Shown piece by piece: positions 40,353 to 55,200 of a DNA stretch of 64,000 nt. Location of the stretch: the NCBI GenBank assembly GCA_964057225.1, contig OZ059894.1:23032476-23096475 (forward strand), written 5' to 3'. Under the pieces are notes generated by a model that ran no database searches, was not told the DNA's origin, and saw nothing but the letters and a program-made list of their open reading frames with translations. The first letter of the stretch is position 1. Each line of letters opens with the position of its first letter. Origin of the DNA: Auanema rhodensis. Its lineage: Eukaryota > Nematoda > Chromadorea > Rhabditida > Rhabditidae. The position numbers were made by a program, and so were the translations under genes.

Positions 40353-42809
40353 GGTGCATTTTTAAGCTAGCGCAAATCTGATCACACAGATCGACGCAGC
40401 TTAAAAATCCGCATCGAATGCACTATACTACATTGAGAAACGCTTAATACACAAATTAGTTATGATCGTTTGAAAAATGATGCATTAGTGTATGTTGAGT
40501 TTCCATGTACACTCAATATTGCTTCCAAAAACATTTTGACAAAAATTTTTTCGAAAAATTTCAAAAGAATTTAGCAAAAAGTAGATGTTTTTAGATTCCA
40601 TTTTTCAAGGCAAAGACGATAGACAATGTTATTCAACGAAAAAATTAATTCTTTAGGGTGAAAATCGAGGATATAAGTGTGAACTTATATCAGTTGATAT
40701 CTCGGTGCATTTTTAAGCTAGCGCAAATCTGATCACACAGATCGACGCAGCTTAAAAATCCGCATCGAATGCACTATACTACATTGAGAAACGCTTAATA
40801 CACAAATTAGTTATGATCGTTTGAAAAATGATGCATTATTGTATGTTGAGTTTCCATGTACACTCAATATTGCTTCCAAAAACATTTTGACAAAAATTTT
40901 TTCGAAAAATTTCAAAAGAATTTAGCAAAAAGTAGATGTTTTTAGATTCCATTTTTCAAGGCAAAGACGATAGACAATGTTATTCAACGAAAAAATTAAT
41001 TCTTTAGGGTGAAAATCGAGGATATAAGTGTGAACTTATATCAGTTGATATCTCGGTGCATTTTTAAGCTAGCGCAAATCTGATCACACAGATCGACGCA
41101 GCTTAAAAATCCGCATCGAATGCACTATACTACATTGAGAAACGCTTAATACACAAATTAGTTATGATCGTTTGAAAAATGATGCATTAGTGTATGTTGA
41201 GTTTCCATGTACACTCAATATTGCTTCCAAAAACATTTTGACAAAAATTTTTTCGAAAAATTTCAAAAGAATTTAGCAAAAAGTAGATGTTTTTAGATTC
41301 CATTTTTCAAGGCAAAGACGATAGACAATGTTATTCAACGAAAAAATTAATTCTTTAGGGTGAAAATCGAGGATATAAGTGTGAACTTATATCAGTTGAT
41401 ATCTCGGTGCATTTTTAAGCTAGCGCAAATCTGATCACACAGATTGACGCAGCTTAAAAATCCGCATCGAATGCACTATACTACATTGAGAAACGCTTAA
41501 TACACAAATTAGTTATGATCGTTTGAAAAATGATGCATTAGTGTATGTTGAGTTTCCATGTACACTCAATATTGCTTCCAAAAACATTTTGACAAAAATT
41601 TTTTCGAAAAATTTCAAAAGAATTTAGCAAAAAGTAGATGTTTTTAGATTCCATTTTTCAAGGCAAAGACGATAGACAATGTTATGCAACGAAAAAATTA
41701 ATTCTTTAGGGTGAAAATCGAGGATATAAGTGTGAACATATATCAGTTGATATCTCGGTGCATTTTTAAGCTAGCGCAAATCTGATAACACAGATCGACG
41801 CAGCTTAAAAATCCGCATCGAATGCACTATACTACATTGAGAAACGCTTAATACAAAAATTAGTTATGATCGTTTGAAAAATGATGCATTAGTGTATGTT
41901 GAGTTTCCATGTACACTCAACATTGCTTCCAAAAACATTTTGACAAAAATTTTTTCGAAAAATTTCAAAAGAATTTAGCAAAAAGTAGATGTTTTTAGAT
42001 TCCATTTTTCAAGGCAAAGACGATAGACAATGTTATGCAACGAAAAAATTAATTCTTTAGGGTGAAAATCGAGGATATAAGTGTGAACATATATCAGTTG
42101 ATATCTCGGTGCATTTTTAAGCTAGCGCAAATCTGATCACACAGATTGACGCAGCTTAAAAATCCGCATCGAATGCACTATACTACATTGAGAAACGCTT
42201 AATACACAAATTAGTTATGATCGTTTGAAAAATGATGCATTAGTGTATGTTGAGTTTCCATGTACACTCAATATTGCTTCCAAAAACATTTTGACAAAAA
42301 TTTTTTCGAAAAATTTCAAAAGAATTTAGCAAAAAGTAGATGTTTTTAGATTCCATTTTTCAAGGCAAAGACGATAGACAATGTTATTCAACGAAAAAAT
42401 TAATTCTTTAGGGTGAAAATCGAGGATATAAGTGTGAACATATATCAGTTGATATCTCGGTGCATTTTTAAGCTAGCGCAAATCTGATCACACAGATCGA
42501 CGCAGCTTAAAAATCCGCATCGAATGCACTATACTACATTGAGAAACGCTTAATACACAAATTAGTTATGATCGTTTGAAAAATGATGCATTAGTGTATG
42601 TTGAGTTTCCATGTACAATCAACATTGCTTCCAAAAACATTTTGACAAAAATTTTTTCGAAAAATTTCAAAAGAATTAAGCAAAAAGTAGATGTTTTTAG
42701 ATTCCATTTTTCAAGGCAAAGACGATAGACAATGTTATTCAACGAAAAAATTAATTCTTTAGGGTGAAAATCGAGGATATAAGTGTGAACTTATATCAGT
42801 TGATATCTC
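40353..42809 (+). repeat. Satellite A, seven monomers between the 7-mer and 6-mer repeats
   Basis: Seven 351-bp monomers. The 40704 monomer repeats the gcattattgt variant 702 bp after 40131. Monomers 41406 and 42108 carry cagattgacg. Monomer 41757 combines caacattg with acaaaaatt. Monomer 42459 combines acaatcaac with agaattaagc. Three of these marks reappear at 49128, 49479 and 50883, so part of this segment is duplicated downstream. Confidence 0.82.
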
Positions 42810-45800
42810 GGTGCATTTTTAAGCTAGCGCAAATCTGATCACACAGATCGACGCAGCTTAAAAATCCGCATCGAATGCACTATACTACATTGAGAAACGC
42901 TCAATACACAAATTAGTTATGATCGTTTGAAAAATGATGCATTAGTGTATGTTGAGTTTCCATGTACACTCAATATTGCTTCCAAAAACATTTTGACAAA
43001 AATTTTTTCGAAAAATTTCAAAAGAATTTAGCAAAAAGTAGATGTTTTTAGATTCCATTTTTCAAGGCAAAGACGATAGACAATGTTATTCAACGAAAAA
43101 ATTAATTCTTTAGGGTGAAAATCGAGGATATAAGTGTGAACATATATCAGTTGATATCTCGGTGCATTTTTAAGCTAGCGCAAATCTGATCACACAGATC
43201 GACGCAGCTTAAAAATCCGCATCGAATGCACTATACTACATTGAGAAACGCTTAATACACAAATTAGTTATGATCGTTTGAAAAATGATGCATTAGTGTA
43301 TGTTGAGTTTCCATGTACAATCAACATTGCTTCCAAAAACATTTTGACAAAAATTTTTTCGAAAAATTTCAAAAGAATTTAGCCAAAAGTAGATGTTTTT
43401 AGATTCCATTTTTTAAGGCAAAGACGATAGACAATGTTATGCAACGAAAAAATTAATTCTTTAGGGTGAAAATCGAGGATATAAGTGTGAACTTATATCA
43501 GTTGATATCTCGGTGCATTTTTAAGCTAGCGCAAATCTGATCACACAGATCGACGCAGCTTAAAAATCCGCATCGAATGCACTATACTACATTGAGAAAC
43601 GCTTAATACACAAATTAGTTATGATCGTTTGAAAAATGATGCATTATTGTATGTTGAGTTTCCATGTACACTCAATATTGCTTCCAAAAACATTTTGACA
43701 AAAATTTTTTCGAAAAATTTCAAAAGAATTTAGCAAAAAGTAGATGTTTTTAGATTCCATTTTTCAAGGCAAAGACGATAGACAATGTTATTCAACGAAA
43801 AAATTAATTCTTTAGGGTGAAAATCGAGGATATAAGTGTGAACTTATATCAGTTGATATCTCGGTGCATTTTTAAGCTAGCGCAAATCTGATCACACAGA
43901 TCGACGCAGCTTAAAAATCCGCATCGAATGCACTATACTACATTGAGAAACGCTTAATACACAAATTAGTTATGATCGTTTGAAAAATGATGCATTAGTG
44001 TATGTTGAGTTTCCATGTACACTCAATATTGCTTCCAAAAACATTTTGACAAAAATTTTTTCGAAAAATTTCAAAAGAATTTAGCCAAAAGTAGATGTTT
44101 TTAGATTCCATTTTTTAAGGCAAAGACGATAGACAATGTTATGCAACGAAAAAATTAATTCTTTAGGGTGAAAATCGAGGATATAAGTGTGAACTTATAT
44201 CAGTTGATATCTCGGTGCATTTTTAAGCTAGCGCAAATCTGATCACACAGATCGACGCAGCTTAAAAATCCGCATCGAATGCACTATACTACATTGAGAA
44301 ACGCTTAATACACAAATTAGTTATGATCGTTTGAAAAATGATGCATTAGTGTATGTTGAGTTTCCATGTACACTCAATATTGCTTCCAAAAACATTTTGA
44401 CAAAAATTTTTTCGAAAAATTTCAAAAGAATTTAGCAAAAAGTAGATGTTTTTAGATTCCATTTTTCAAGGCAAAGACGATAGACAATGTTATGCAACGA
44501 AAAAATTAATTCTTTAGGGTGAAAATCAAGGATATAAGTGTGAACTTATATCAGTTGATATCTCGGTGCATTTTTAAGCTAGCGCAAATCTGATCACACA
44601 GATCGACGCAGCTTAAAAATCCGCATCGAATGCACTATACTACATTGAGAAACGCTTAATACACAAATTAGTTATGATCGTTTGAAAAATGATGCATTAG
44701 TGTATGTTGAGTTTCCATGTACACTCAATATTGCTTCCAAAAACATTTTGACAAAAATTTTTTCGAAAAATTTCAAAAGAATTTAGCAAAAAGTAGATGT
44801 TTTTAGATTCCATTTTTCAAGGCAAAGACGATAGACAATGTTATGCAACGAAAAAATTAATTCTTTAGGGTGAAAATCGAGGATATAAGTGTGAACTTAT
44901 ATCAGTTGATATCTCGGTGCATTTTTAAGCTAGCGCAAATCTGATCACACAGATCGACGCAGCTTAAAAATCCGCATCGAATGCACTATACTACATTGAG
45001 AAACGCTCAATACACAAATTAGTTATGATCGTTTGAAAAATGATGCATTAGTGTATGTTGAGTTTCCATGTACACTCAATATTGCTTCCAAAAACATTTT
45101 GACAAAAATTTTTTCGAAAAATTTCAAAAGAATTTAGCAAAAAGTAGATGTTTTTAGATTCCATTTTTCAAGGCAAAGACGATAGACAATGTTATTCAAC
45201 GAAAAAATTAATTCTTTAGGGTGAAAATCGAGGATATAAGTGTGAACATATATCAGTTGATATCTCGGTGCATTTTTAAGCTAGCGCAAATCTGATCACA
45301 CAGATCGACGCAGCTTAAAAATCCGCATCGAATGCACTATACTACATTGAGAAACGCTTAATACACAAATTAGTTATGATCGTTTGAAAAATGATGCATT
45401 AGTGTATGTTGAGTTTCCATGTACAATCAACATTGCTTCCAAAAACATTTTGACAAAAATTTTTTCGAAAAATTTCAAAAGAATTTAGCCAAAAGTAGAT
45501 GTTTTTAGATTCCATTTTTTAAGGCAAAGACGATAGACAATGTTATGCAACGAAAAAATTAATTCTTTAGGGTGAAAATCGAGGATATAAGTGTGAACTT
45601 ATATCAGTTGATATCTCGGTGCATTTTTAAGCTAGCGCAAATCTGATCACACAGATCGACGCAGCTTAAAAATCCGCATCGAATGCACTATACTACATTG
45701 AGAAACGCTTAATACACAAATTAGTTATGATCGTTTGAAAAATGATGCATTATTGTATGTTGAGTTTCCATGTACACTCAATATTGCTTCCAAAAACATT

Positions 45801-47021
45801 TTGACAAAAATTTTTTCGAAAAATTTCAAAAGAATTTAGCAAAAAGTAGATGTTTTTAGATTCCATTTTTCAAGGCAAAGACGATAGACAATGTTATTCA
45901 ACGAAAAAATTAATTCTTTAGGGTGAAAATCGAGGATATAAGTGTGAACTTATATCAGTTGATATCTCGGTGCATTTTTAAGCTAGCGCAAATCTGATCA
46001 CACAGATCGACGCAGCTTAAAAATCCGCATCGAATGCACTATACTACATTGAGGAACGCTTAATACACAAATTAGTTATGATCGTTTGAAAAATGATGCA
46101 TTAGTGTATGTTGAGTTTCCATGTACACTCAATATTGCTTCCAAAAACATTTTGACAAAAATTTTTTCGAAAAATTTCAAAAGAATTTAGCCAAAAGTAG
46201 ATGTTTTTAGATTCCATTTTTTAAGGCAAAGACGATAGACAATGTTATGCAACGAAAAAATTAATTCTTTAGGGTGAAAATCGAGGATATAAGTGTGAAC
46301 TTATATCAGTTGATATCTCGGTGCATTTTTAAGCTAGCGCAAATCTGATCACACAGATCGACGCAGCTTAAAAATCCGCATCGAATGCACTATACTACAT
46401 TGAGAAACGCTTAATACACAAATTAGTTATGATCGTTTGAAAAATGATGCATTAGTGTATGTTGAGTTTCCATGTACACTCAATATTGCTTCCAAAAACA
46501 TTTTGACAAAAATTTTTTCGAAAAATTTCAAAAGAATTTAGCAAAAAGTAGATGTTTTTAGATTCCATTTTTCAAGGCAAAGACGATAGACAATGTTATG
46601 CAACGAAAAAATTAATTCTTTAGGGTGAAAATCGAGGATATAAGTGTGAACTTATATCAGTTGATATCTCGGTGCATTTTTAAGCTAGCGCAAATCTGAT
46701 CACACAGATCGACGCAGCTTAAAAATCCGCATCGAATGCACTATACTACATTGAGAAACGCTTAATACACAAATTAGTTATGATCGTTTGAAAAATGATG
46801 CATTAGTGTATGTTGAGTTTCCATGTACACTCAATATTGCTTCCAAAAACATTTTGACAAAAATTTTTTCGAAAAATTTCAAAAGAATTTAGCAAAAAGT
46901 AGATGTTTTTAGATTCCATTTTTCAAGGCAAAGACGATAGACAATGTTATGCAACGAAAAAATTAATTCTTTAGGGTGAAAATCGAGGATATAAGTGTGA
47001 ACTTATATCAGTTGATATCTC
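42810..47021 (+). repeat. Satellite A, 6-monomer higher-order repeat (2106 bp), two tandem copies
   Basis: Copies are 42810-44915 and 44916-47021. Markers at 2106-bp spacing are gctcaatacac (42899, 45005), ttagccaaaag with acaatcaac (43379, 45485), gcattattgt (43641, 45747) and a second ttagccaaaag monomer (44081, 46187). Private single-base differences between copies include gaaaatcaagg near 44524 and attgaggaacg near 46050. Confidence 0.9.
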
Positions 47022-48425
47022 GGTGCATTTTTAAGCTAGCGCAAATCTGATCACACAGATCGACGCAGCTTAAAAATCCGCATCGAATGCACTATACTAC
47101 ATTGAGAAACGCTCAATACACAAATTAGTTATGATCGTTTGAAAAATGATGCATTAGTGTATGTTGAGTTTCCATGTACACTCAATATTGCTTCCAAAAA
47201 CATTTTGACAAAAAGTTTTTCGAAAAATTTCAAAAGAATTTAGCAAAAAGTAGATGTTTTTAGATTCCATTTTTCAAGGCAAAGACGATAGACAATGTTA
47301 TGCAACGAAAAAATTAATTCTTTAGGGTGAAAATCGAGGATATAAGTGTGAACATATATCAGTTGATATCTCGGTGCATTTTTAAGCTAGCGCAAATCTG
47401 ATAACACAGATCGACGCAGCTTAAAAATCCGCATCGAATGCACTATACTACATTGAGAAACGCTTAATACAAAAATTAGTTATGATCGTTTGAAAAATGA
47501 TGCATTAGTGTATGTTGAGTTTCCATGTACACTCAATATTGCTTCCAAAAACATTTTGACAAAAATTTTTTCGAAAAATTTCAAAAGAATTTAGCAAAAA
47601 GTAGATGTTTTTAGATTCCATTTTTCAAGGCAAAGACGATAGACAATGTTATGCAACGAAAAAATTAATTCTTTAGGGTGAAAATCGAGGATATAAGTGT
47701 GAACTTATATCAGTTGATATCTCGGTGCATTTTTAAGCTAGCGCAAATCTGATCACACAGATCGACGCAGCTTAAAAATCCGCATCGAATGCACTATACT
47801 ACATTGAGAAACGCTTAATACACAAATTAGTTATGATCGTTTGAAAAATGATGCATTAGTGTATGTTGAGTTTCCATGTACACTCAATATTGCTTCCAAA
47901 AACATTTTGACAAAAATTTTTTCGAAAAATTTCAAAAGAATTTAGCAAAAAGTAGATGTTTTTAGATTCCATTTTTCAAGGCAAAGACGATAGACAATGT
48001 TATTCAACGAAAAAATTAATTCTTTAGGGTGAAAATCGAGGATATAAGTGTGAACTTATATCAGTTGATATCTCGGTGCATTTTTAAGCTAGCGCAAATC
48101 TGATCACACAGATCGACGCAGCTTAAAAATCCGCATCGAATGCACTATACTACATTGAGAAACGCTTAATACACAAATTAGTTATGATCGTTTGAAAAAT
48201 GATGCATTATTGTATGTTGAGTTTCCATGTACACTCAATATTGCTTCCAAAAACATTTTGACAAAAATTTTTTCGAAAAATTTCAAAAGAATTTAGCAAA
48301 AAGTAGATGTTTTTAGATTCCATTTTTCAAGGCAAAGACGATAGACAATGTTATTCAACGAAAAAATTAATTCTTTAGGGTGAAAATCGAGGATATAAGT
48401 GTGAACTTATATCAGTTGATATCTC
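45969..48425 (+). repeat. Satellite A, third copy of the 7-monomer repeat, overlapping the end of the 6-mer block
   Basis: The order ttagccaaaag monomer (45969), gctcaatacac plus aaaagtttttcg monomer (47022), acaaaaatt monomer (47373) and gcattattgt monomer (48075) matches the 2457-bp unit at 35439 and 37896. The aaaagtttttcg mark lies 8073 bp (23 monomers) from its previous occurrence. The first three monomers also serve as the last three of the second 6-monomer copy, so the two higher-order repeats interlock. Confidence 0.85.
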
Positions 48426-51400
48426 GGTGCATTTTTAAGCTAGCGCAAATCTGATCACACAGATCGACGCAGCTTAAAAATCCGCATCGAATGCACTATA
48501 CTACATTGAGAAACGCTTAATACACAAATTAGTTATGATCGTTTGAAAAATGATGCATTAGTGTATGTTGAGTTTCCATGTACACTCAATATTGCTTCCA
48601 AAAACATTTTGACAAAAATTTTTTCGAAAAATTTCAAAAGAATTTAGCAAAAAGTAGATGTTTTTAGATTCCATTTTTCAAGGCAAAGACGATAGACAAT
48701 GTTATTCAACGAAAAAGTTAATTCTTTAGGGTGAAAATCGAGGATATAAGTGTGAACTTATATCAGTTGATATCTCGGTGCATTTTTAAGCTAGCGCAAA
48801 TCTGATCACACAGATCGACGCAGCTTAAAAATCCGCATCGAATGCACTATACTACATTGAGAAACGCTTAATACACAAATTAGTTATGATCGTTTGAAAA
48901 ATGATGCATTAGTGTATGTTGAGTTTCCATGTACACTCAATATTGCTTCCAAAAACATTTTGACAAAAATTTTTTCGAAAAATTTCAAAAGAATTTAGCA
49001 AAAAGTAGATGTTTTTAGATTCCATTTTTCAAGGCAAAGACGATAGACAATGTTATGCAACGAAAAAATTAATTCTTTAGGGTGAAAATCGAGGATATAA
49101 GTGTGAACATATATCAGTTGATATCTCGGTGCATTTTTAAGCTAGCGCAAATCTGATAACACAGATCGACGCAGCTTAAAAATCCGCATCGAATGCACTA
49201 TACTACATTGAGAAACGCTTAATACAAAAATTAGTTATGATCGTTTGAAAAATGATGCATTAGTGTATGTTGAGTTTCCATGTACACTCAACATTGCTTC
49301 CAAAAACATTTTGACAAAAATTTTTTCGAAAAATTTCAAAAGAATTTAGCAAAAAGTAGATGTTTTTAGATTCCATTTTTCAAGGCAAAGACGATAGACA
49401 ATGTTATTCAACGAAAAAATTAATTCTTTAGGGTGAAAATCGAGGATATAAGTGTGAACATATATCAGTTGATATCTCGGTGCATTTTTAAGCTAGCGCA
49501 AATCTGATCACACAGATTGACGCAGCTTAAAAATCCGCATCGAATGCACTATACTACATTGAGAAACGCTTAATACACAAATTAGTTATGATCGTTTGAA
49601 AAATGATGCATTAGTGTATGTTGAGTTTCCATGTACACTCAATATTGCTTCCAAAAACATTTTGACAAAAATTTTTTCGAAAAATTTCAAAAGAATTTAG
49701 CAAAAAGTAGATGTTTTTAGATTCCATTTTTCAAGGCAAAGACGATAGACAATGTTATGCAACGAAAAAATTAATTCTTTAGGGTGAAAATCGAGGATAT
49801 AAGTGTGAACTTATATCAGTTGATATCTCGGTGCATTTTTAAGCTAGCGCAAATCTGATCACACAGATCGACGCAGCTTAAAAATCCGCATCGAATGCAC
49901 TATACTACATTGAGAAACGCTTAATACACAAATTAGTTATGATCGTTTGAAAAATGATGCATTAGTGTATGTTGAGTTTCCTTGTACACTCAATATTGCT
50001 TCCAAAAACATTTTGACAAAAATTTTTTCGAAAAATTTCAAAAGAATTTAGCAAAAAGTAGATGTTTTTAGATTCCATTTTTCAAGGCAAAGACGATAGA
50101 CAATGTTATGCAACGAAAAAATTAATTCTTTAGGGTGAAAATCGAGGATATAAGTGTGAACTTATATCAGTTGATATCTCGGTGCATTTTTAAGCTAGCG
50201 CAAATCTGATCACACAGATCGACGCAGCTTAAAAATCCGCATCGAATGCACTATACTACATTGAGAAACGCTTAATACACAAATTAGTTATGATCGTTTG
50301 AAAAATGATGCATTAGTGTATGTTGAGTTTCCATGTACACTCAATATTGCTTCCAAAAACATTTTGACAAAAATTTTTTCGAAAAATTTCAAAAGAATTT
50401 AGCAAAAAGTAGATGTTTTTAGATTCCATTTTTCAAGGCAAAGACGATAGACAATGTTATGCAACGAAAAAATTAATTCTTTAGGGTGAAAATCGAGGAT
50501 ATAAGTGTGAACTTATATCAGTTGATATCTCGGTGCATTTTTAAGCTAGCGCAAATCTGATCACACAGATCGACGCAGCTTAAAAATCCGCATCGAATGC
50601 ACTATACTACATTGAGAAACGCTTAATACACAAATTAGTTATGATCGTTTGAAAAATGATGCATTAGTGTATGTTGAGTTTCCATGTACACTCAATATTG
50701 CTTCCAAAAACATTTTGACAAAAATTTTTTCGAAAAATTTCAAAAGAATTTAGCAAAAAGTAGATGTTTTTAGATTCCATTTTTCAAGGCAAAAACGATA
50801 GACAATGTTATTCAACGAAAAAATTAATTCTTTAGGGTGAAAATCGAGGATATAAGTGTGAACATATATCAGTTGATATCTCGGTGCATTTTTAAGCTAG
50901 CGCAAATCTGATCACACAGATCGACGCAGCTTAAAAATCCGCATCGAATGCACTATACTACATTGAGAAACGCTTAATACACAAATTAGTTATGATCGTT
51001 TGAAAAATGATGCATTAGTGTATGTTGAGTTTCCATGTACAATCAACATTGCTTCCAAAAACATTTTGACAAAAATTTTTTCGAAAAATTTCAAAAGAAT
51101 TAAGCAAAAAGTAGATGTTTTTAGATTCCATTTTTCAAGGCAAAGACGATAGACAATGTTATTCAACGAAAAAATTAATTCCTTAGGGTGAAAATCGAGG
51201 ATATAAGTGTGAACTTATATCAGTTGATATCTCGGTGCATTTTTAAGCTAGCGCAAATCTGATCACACAGATCGACGCAGCTTAAAAATCCGCATCGAAT
51301 GCACTATACTACATTGAGAAACGCTTAATACACAAATTAGTTATGATCGTTTGAAAAATGATGCATTAGTGTATGTTGAGTTTCCATGTACACTCAATAT

Positions 51401-52286
51401 TGCTTCCAAAAACATTTTGACAAAAATTTTTTCGAAAAATTTCAAAAGAATTTAGCAAAAAGTAGATGTTTTTAGATTCCATTTTTCAAGGCAAAGACGA
51501 TAGACAATGTTATTCAACGAAAAAATTAATTCTTTAGGGTGAAAATCGAGGATATAAGTGTGAACATATATCAGTTGATATCTCGGTGCATTTTTAAGCT
51601 AGCGCAAATCTGATCACACAGATCGACGCAGCTTAAAAATCCGCATCGAATGCACTTTACTACATTGAGAAACGCTTAATACAAAAATTAGTTATGATCG
51701 TTTGAAAAATGATGCATTAGTGTATGTTGAGTTTCCATGTACACTCAACATTGCTTCCACAAACATTTTGACAAAAATTTTTTCGAAAAATTTCAAAAGA
51801 ATTTAGCAAAAAGTAGATGTTTTTAGATTCCATTTTTCAAGGCAAAGACGATAGACAATGTTATTCAACGAAAAAATTAATTCTTTAGGGTGAAAATCGA
51901 GGATATAAGTGTGAACTTATATCAGTTGATATCTCGGTGCATTTTTAAGCTAGCGCAAATCTGATCACACAGATCGACGCAGCTTAAAAATCCGCATCGA
52001 ATGCACTATACTACATTGAGAAACGCTTAATACACAAATTAGTTATGATCGTTTGAAAAATGATGCATTAGTGTATGTTGAGTTTCCATGTACACTCAAT
52101 ATTGCTTCCAAAAACATTTTGACAAAAATTTTTTCGAAAAATTTCAAAAGAATTTAGCAAAAAGTAGATGTTTTTAGATTCCATTTTTCAAGGCAAAGAC
52201 GATAGACAATGTTATTCAACGAAAAAATTAATTCTTTAGGGTGAAAATCGAGGATATAAGTGTGAACTTTTATCAGTTGATATCTC
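48426..52286 (+). repeat. Satellite A, eleven monomers of the right-hand subfamily
   Basis: Eleven 351-bp monomers close to the right-hand consensus (atcacacag, aatacacaaatt, aaaagaattt, tagacaatg, ttctttagg). Monomers 49128 (caacattg, aacatatatc) and 49479 (cagattgacg) match 41757 and 42108 at a distance of 7371 bp (21 monomers). Monomer 50883 (acaatcaac, agaattaagc) matches 42459 at 8424 bp (24 monomers). Private point changes include gtttccttgtac near 49980 and cttccacaaac near 51756. Confidence 0.82.
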
Positions 52287-55200
52287 GGTGCATTTTTAAG
52301 CTAGCGCAAATCTGATCACACAGATCGACGCAGCTTAAAAATCCGCATCGAATGCACTTTACTACATTGAGAAACGCTTAATACACAAATTAGTTATGAT
52401 CGTTTGAAAAATGATGCATTAGTGTATGTTGAGTTTCCATGTACACTCAATATTGCTTCCAAAAACATTTTGACAAAAATTTTTTCGAAAAATTTCAAAA
52501 GAATTTAGCAAAAAGTAGATGTTTTTAGATTCCATTTTTCAAGGCAAAGACGATAGACAATGTTATGCAACGAAAAAATTAATTCTTTAGGGTGAAAATC
52601 TAGGATATAAGTGTGAACTTATATCAGTTGATATCTCGGTGCATTTTTAAGCTAGCGCAAATCTGATCACACAGATCGACGCAGCTTAAAAATCCGCATC
52701 GAATGCACTATACTACATTGAGAAACGTTTAATACACAAATTAGTTATGATCGTTTGAAAAATGATGCATTAGTGTATGTTGAGTTTCCATGTACACTCA
52801 ATATTGCTTCCAAAAACATTTTGACAAAAATTTTTTCGAAAAATTTCAAAAGAATTTAGCAAAAAGTAGATGTTTTTAGATTCCATTTTTCAAGGCAAAG
52901 ACGATAGACAATGTTATTCAACGAAAAAATTAATTCTTTAGGGTGAAAATCGAGGATATAAGTGTGAACTTATATCAGTTGATATCTCGGTGCATTTTTA
53001 AGCTAGCGCAAATCTGATCACACAGATCGACGCAGCTTAAAAATTCGCATCGAATGCACTATACTACATTGAGAAACGCTTAATACACAAATTAGTTATG
53101 ATCGTTTGAAAAATGATGCATTAGTGTATGTTGAGTTTCCATGTACACTCAATATTGCTTCCAAAAACATTTTGACAAAAATTTTTTCGAAAAATTTCAA
53201 AATAATTTAGCAAAAAGTAGATGTTTTTAGATTCCATTTTTCAAGGCAAAGACGATAGACAATGTTATTCAACGAAAAAATTAATTCTTTAGGGTGAAAA
53301 TCGAGGATATAAGTGTGAACTTATATCAGTTGATATCTCGGTGCATTTTTAAGCTAGCGCAAATCTGATCACACAGATCGACGCAGCTTAAAAATCCGCA
53401 TCGAATGCACTATACTACATTGAGAAACGCTTAATACACAAATTAGTTATGATCGTTTGAAAAATGATGCATTAGTGTATGTTGAGTTTCCATGTACACT
53501 CAATATTGCTTCCAAAAACATTTTGACAAAAATTTTTTCGAAAAATTTCAGAATAATTTAGCAAAAAGTAGATGTTTTTAGATTCCATTTTTCAAGGCAA
53601 AGACGATAGACAATGTTATTCAACGAAAAAATTAATTCTTTAGGGTGAAAATCGAGGATATAAGTGTGAACTTATATCAGTTGATATCTCGGTGCATTTT
53701 TAAGCTAGCGCAAATCTGATAACACAGATCGACGCAGCTTAAAAATCCGCATCGAATGCACTATACTACATTGAGAAACGCTTAATACACAAATTAGTTA
53801 TGATCGTTTGAAAAATGATGCATTAGTGTATGTTGAGTTTCCATGTACACTCAATATTGCTTCCAAAAACATTTTGACAAAAATTTTTTCGAAAAATTTT
53901 AAAAGAATTTAGCAAAAAGTAGATGTTTTTAGATTCCATTTTTTAAGGCAAAGACGATGGACAATGTTATTCAACGAAAAATTTATTTCTTCAGGGTGAA
54001 AATCGAGGATATAAGTGTGAACTTATATCAGTTGATATCTCGGTGCATTTTTAAGCTAGCGCAAATCTGATCACACAGATCGACGCAGCTTAAAAATCCG
54101 CATCGAATGCACTATACTACATTGAGAAACGCTTAATACACAAATTAGTTATGATCGTTTGAAAAATGATGCATTAGTGTATGTTGAGTTTCCATGTACA
54201 CTCAATATTGCTTCCAAAAACATTTTGACAAAAATTTTTTCGAAAAATTTCAAAAGAATTTAGCAAAAAGTAGATGTTTTTAGATTCCATTTTTTAAGGC
54301 AAAGACGATGGACAATGTTATTCAACGAAAAATTTATTTCTTCAGGGTGAAAATCGAGGATATAAGTGTGAACTTATATCAGTTGATATCTCGGTGCATT
54401 TTTAAGCTAGCGCAAATCTGATCACACAGATCGACGCAGCTTAAAAATCCGCATCGAATGCACTATACTACATTGAGAAACGCTTAATACACAAATTAGT
54501 TATGATCGTTTGAAAAATGATGCATTAGTGTATGTTGAGTTTCCATGTACACTCAATATTGCTTCCAAAAACATTTTGACAAAAATTTTTTCGAAAAATT
54601 TCAAAAGAATTTAGCAAAACGTAGATGTTTTTAGATTTCATTTTTTAAGGCAAAGCCGATGGACAATGTTATTCAACGAAAAAATTATTTCTTCAGGGTG
54701 AAAATCGAGGATATAAGTGTGAACTTATATCAGTTGATATCTCGGTGCATTTTTAAGCTAGCGCAAATCTGATCACACAGATCGACGCAGCTTAAAAATC
54801 CGCATCGAATGCACTATACTACATTGAGAAACGCTTAATACACAAATTAGTTATGATCGTTTGAAAAATGATGCATTAGTGTATGTTGAGTTTCCATGTA
54901 CACTCAATATTGCTTCCAAAAACATTTTGACAAAAATTTTTTCGAAAAATTTCAGAAGAATTTAGCAAAAAGTAGATGTTTTTAGATTCCATTTTTTAAG
55001 GCAAAGACGATGGACAATGTTATTCAACGAAAATATTATTTCTTCAGGGTGAAAATCGAGGATATAAGTGTGAACTTATATCAGTTGATATCTCGGTGCA
55101 TTTTTAAGCTAGCGCAAATCTGATCACACAGATCGACGCAGCTTAAAAATCCGCATCGAATGCACTATACTACATTGAGAAACGCTTAATACACAAATTA

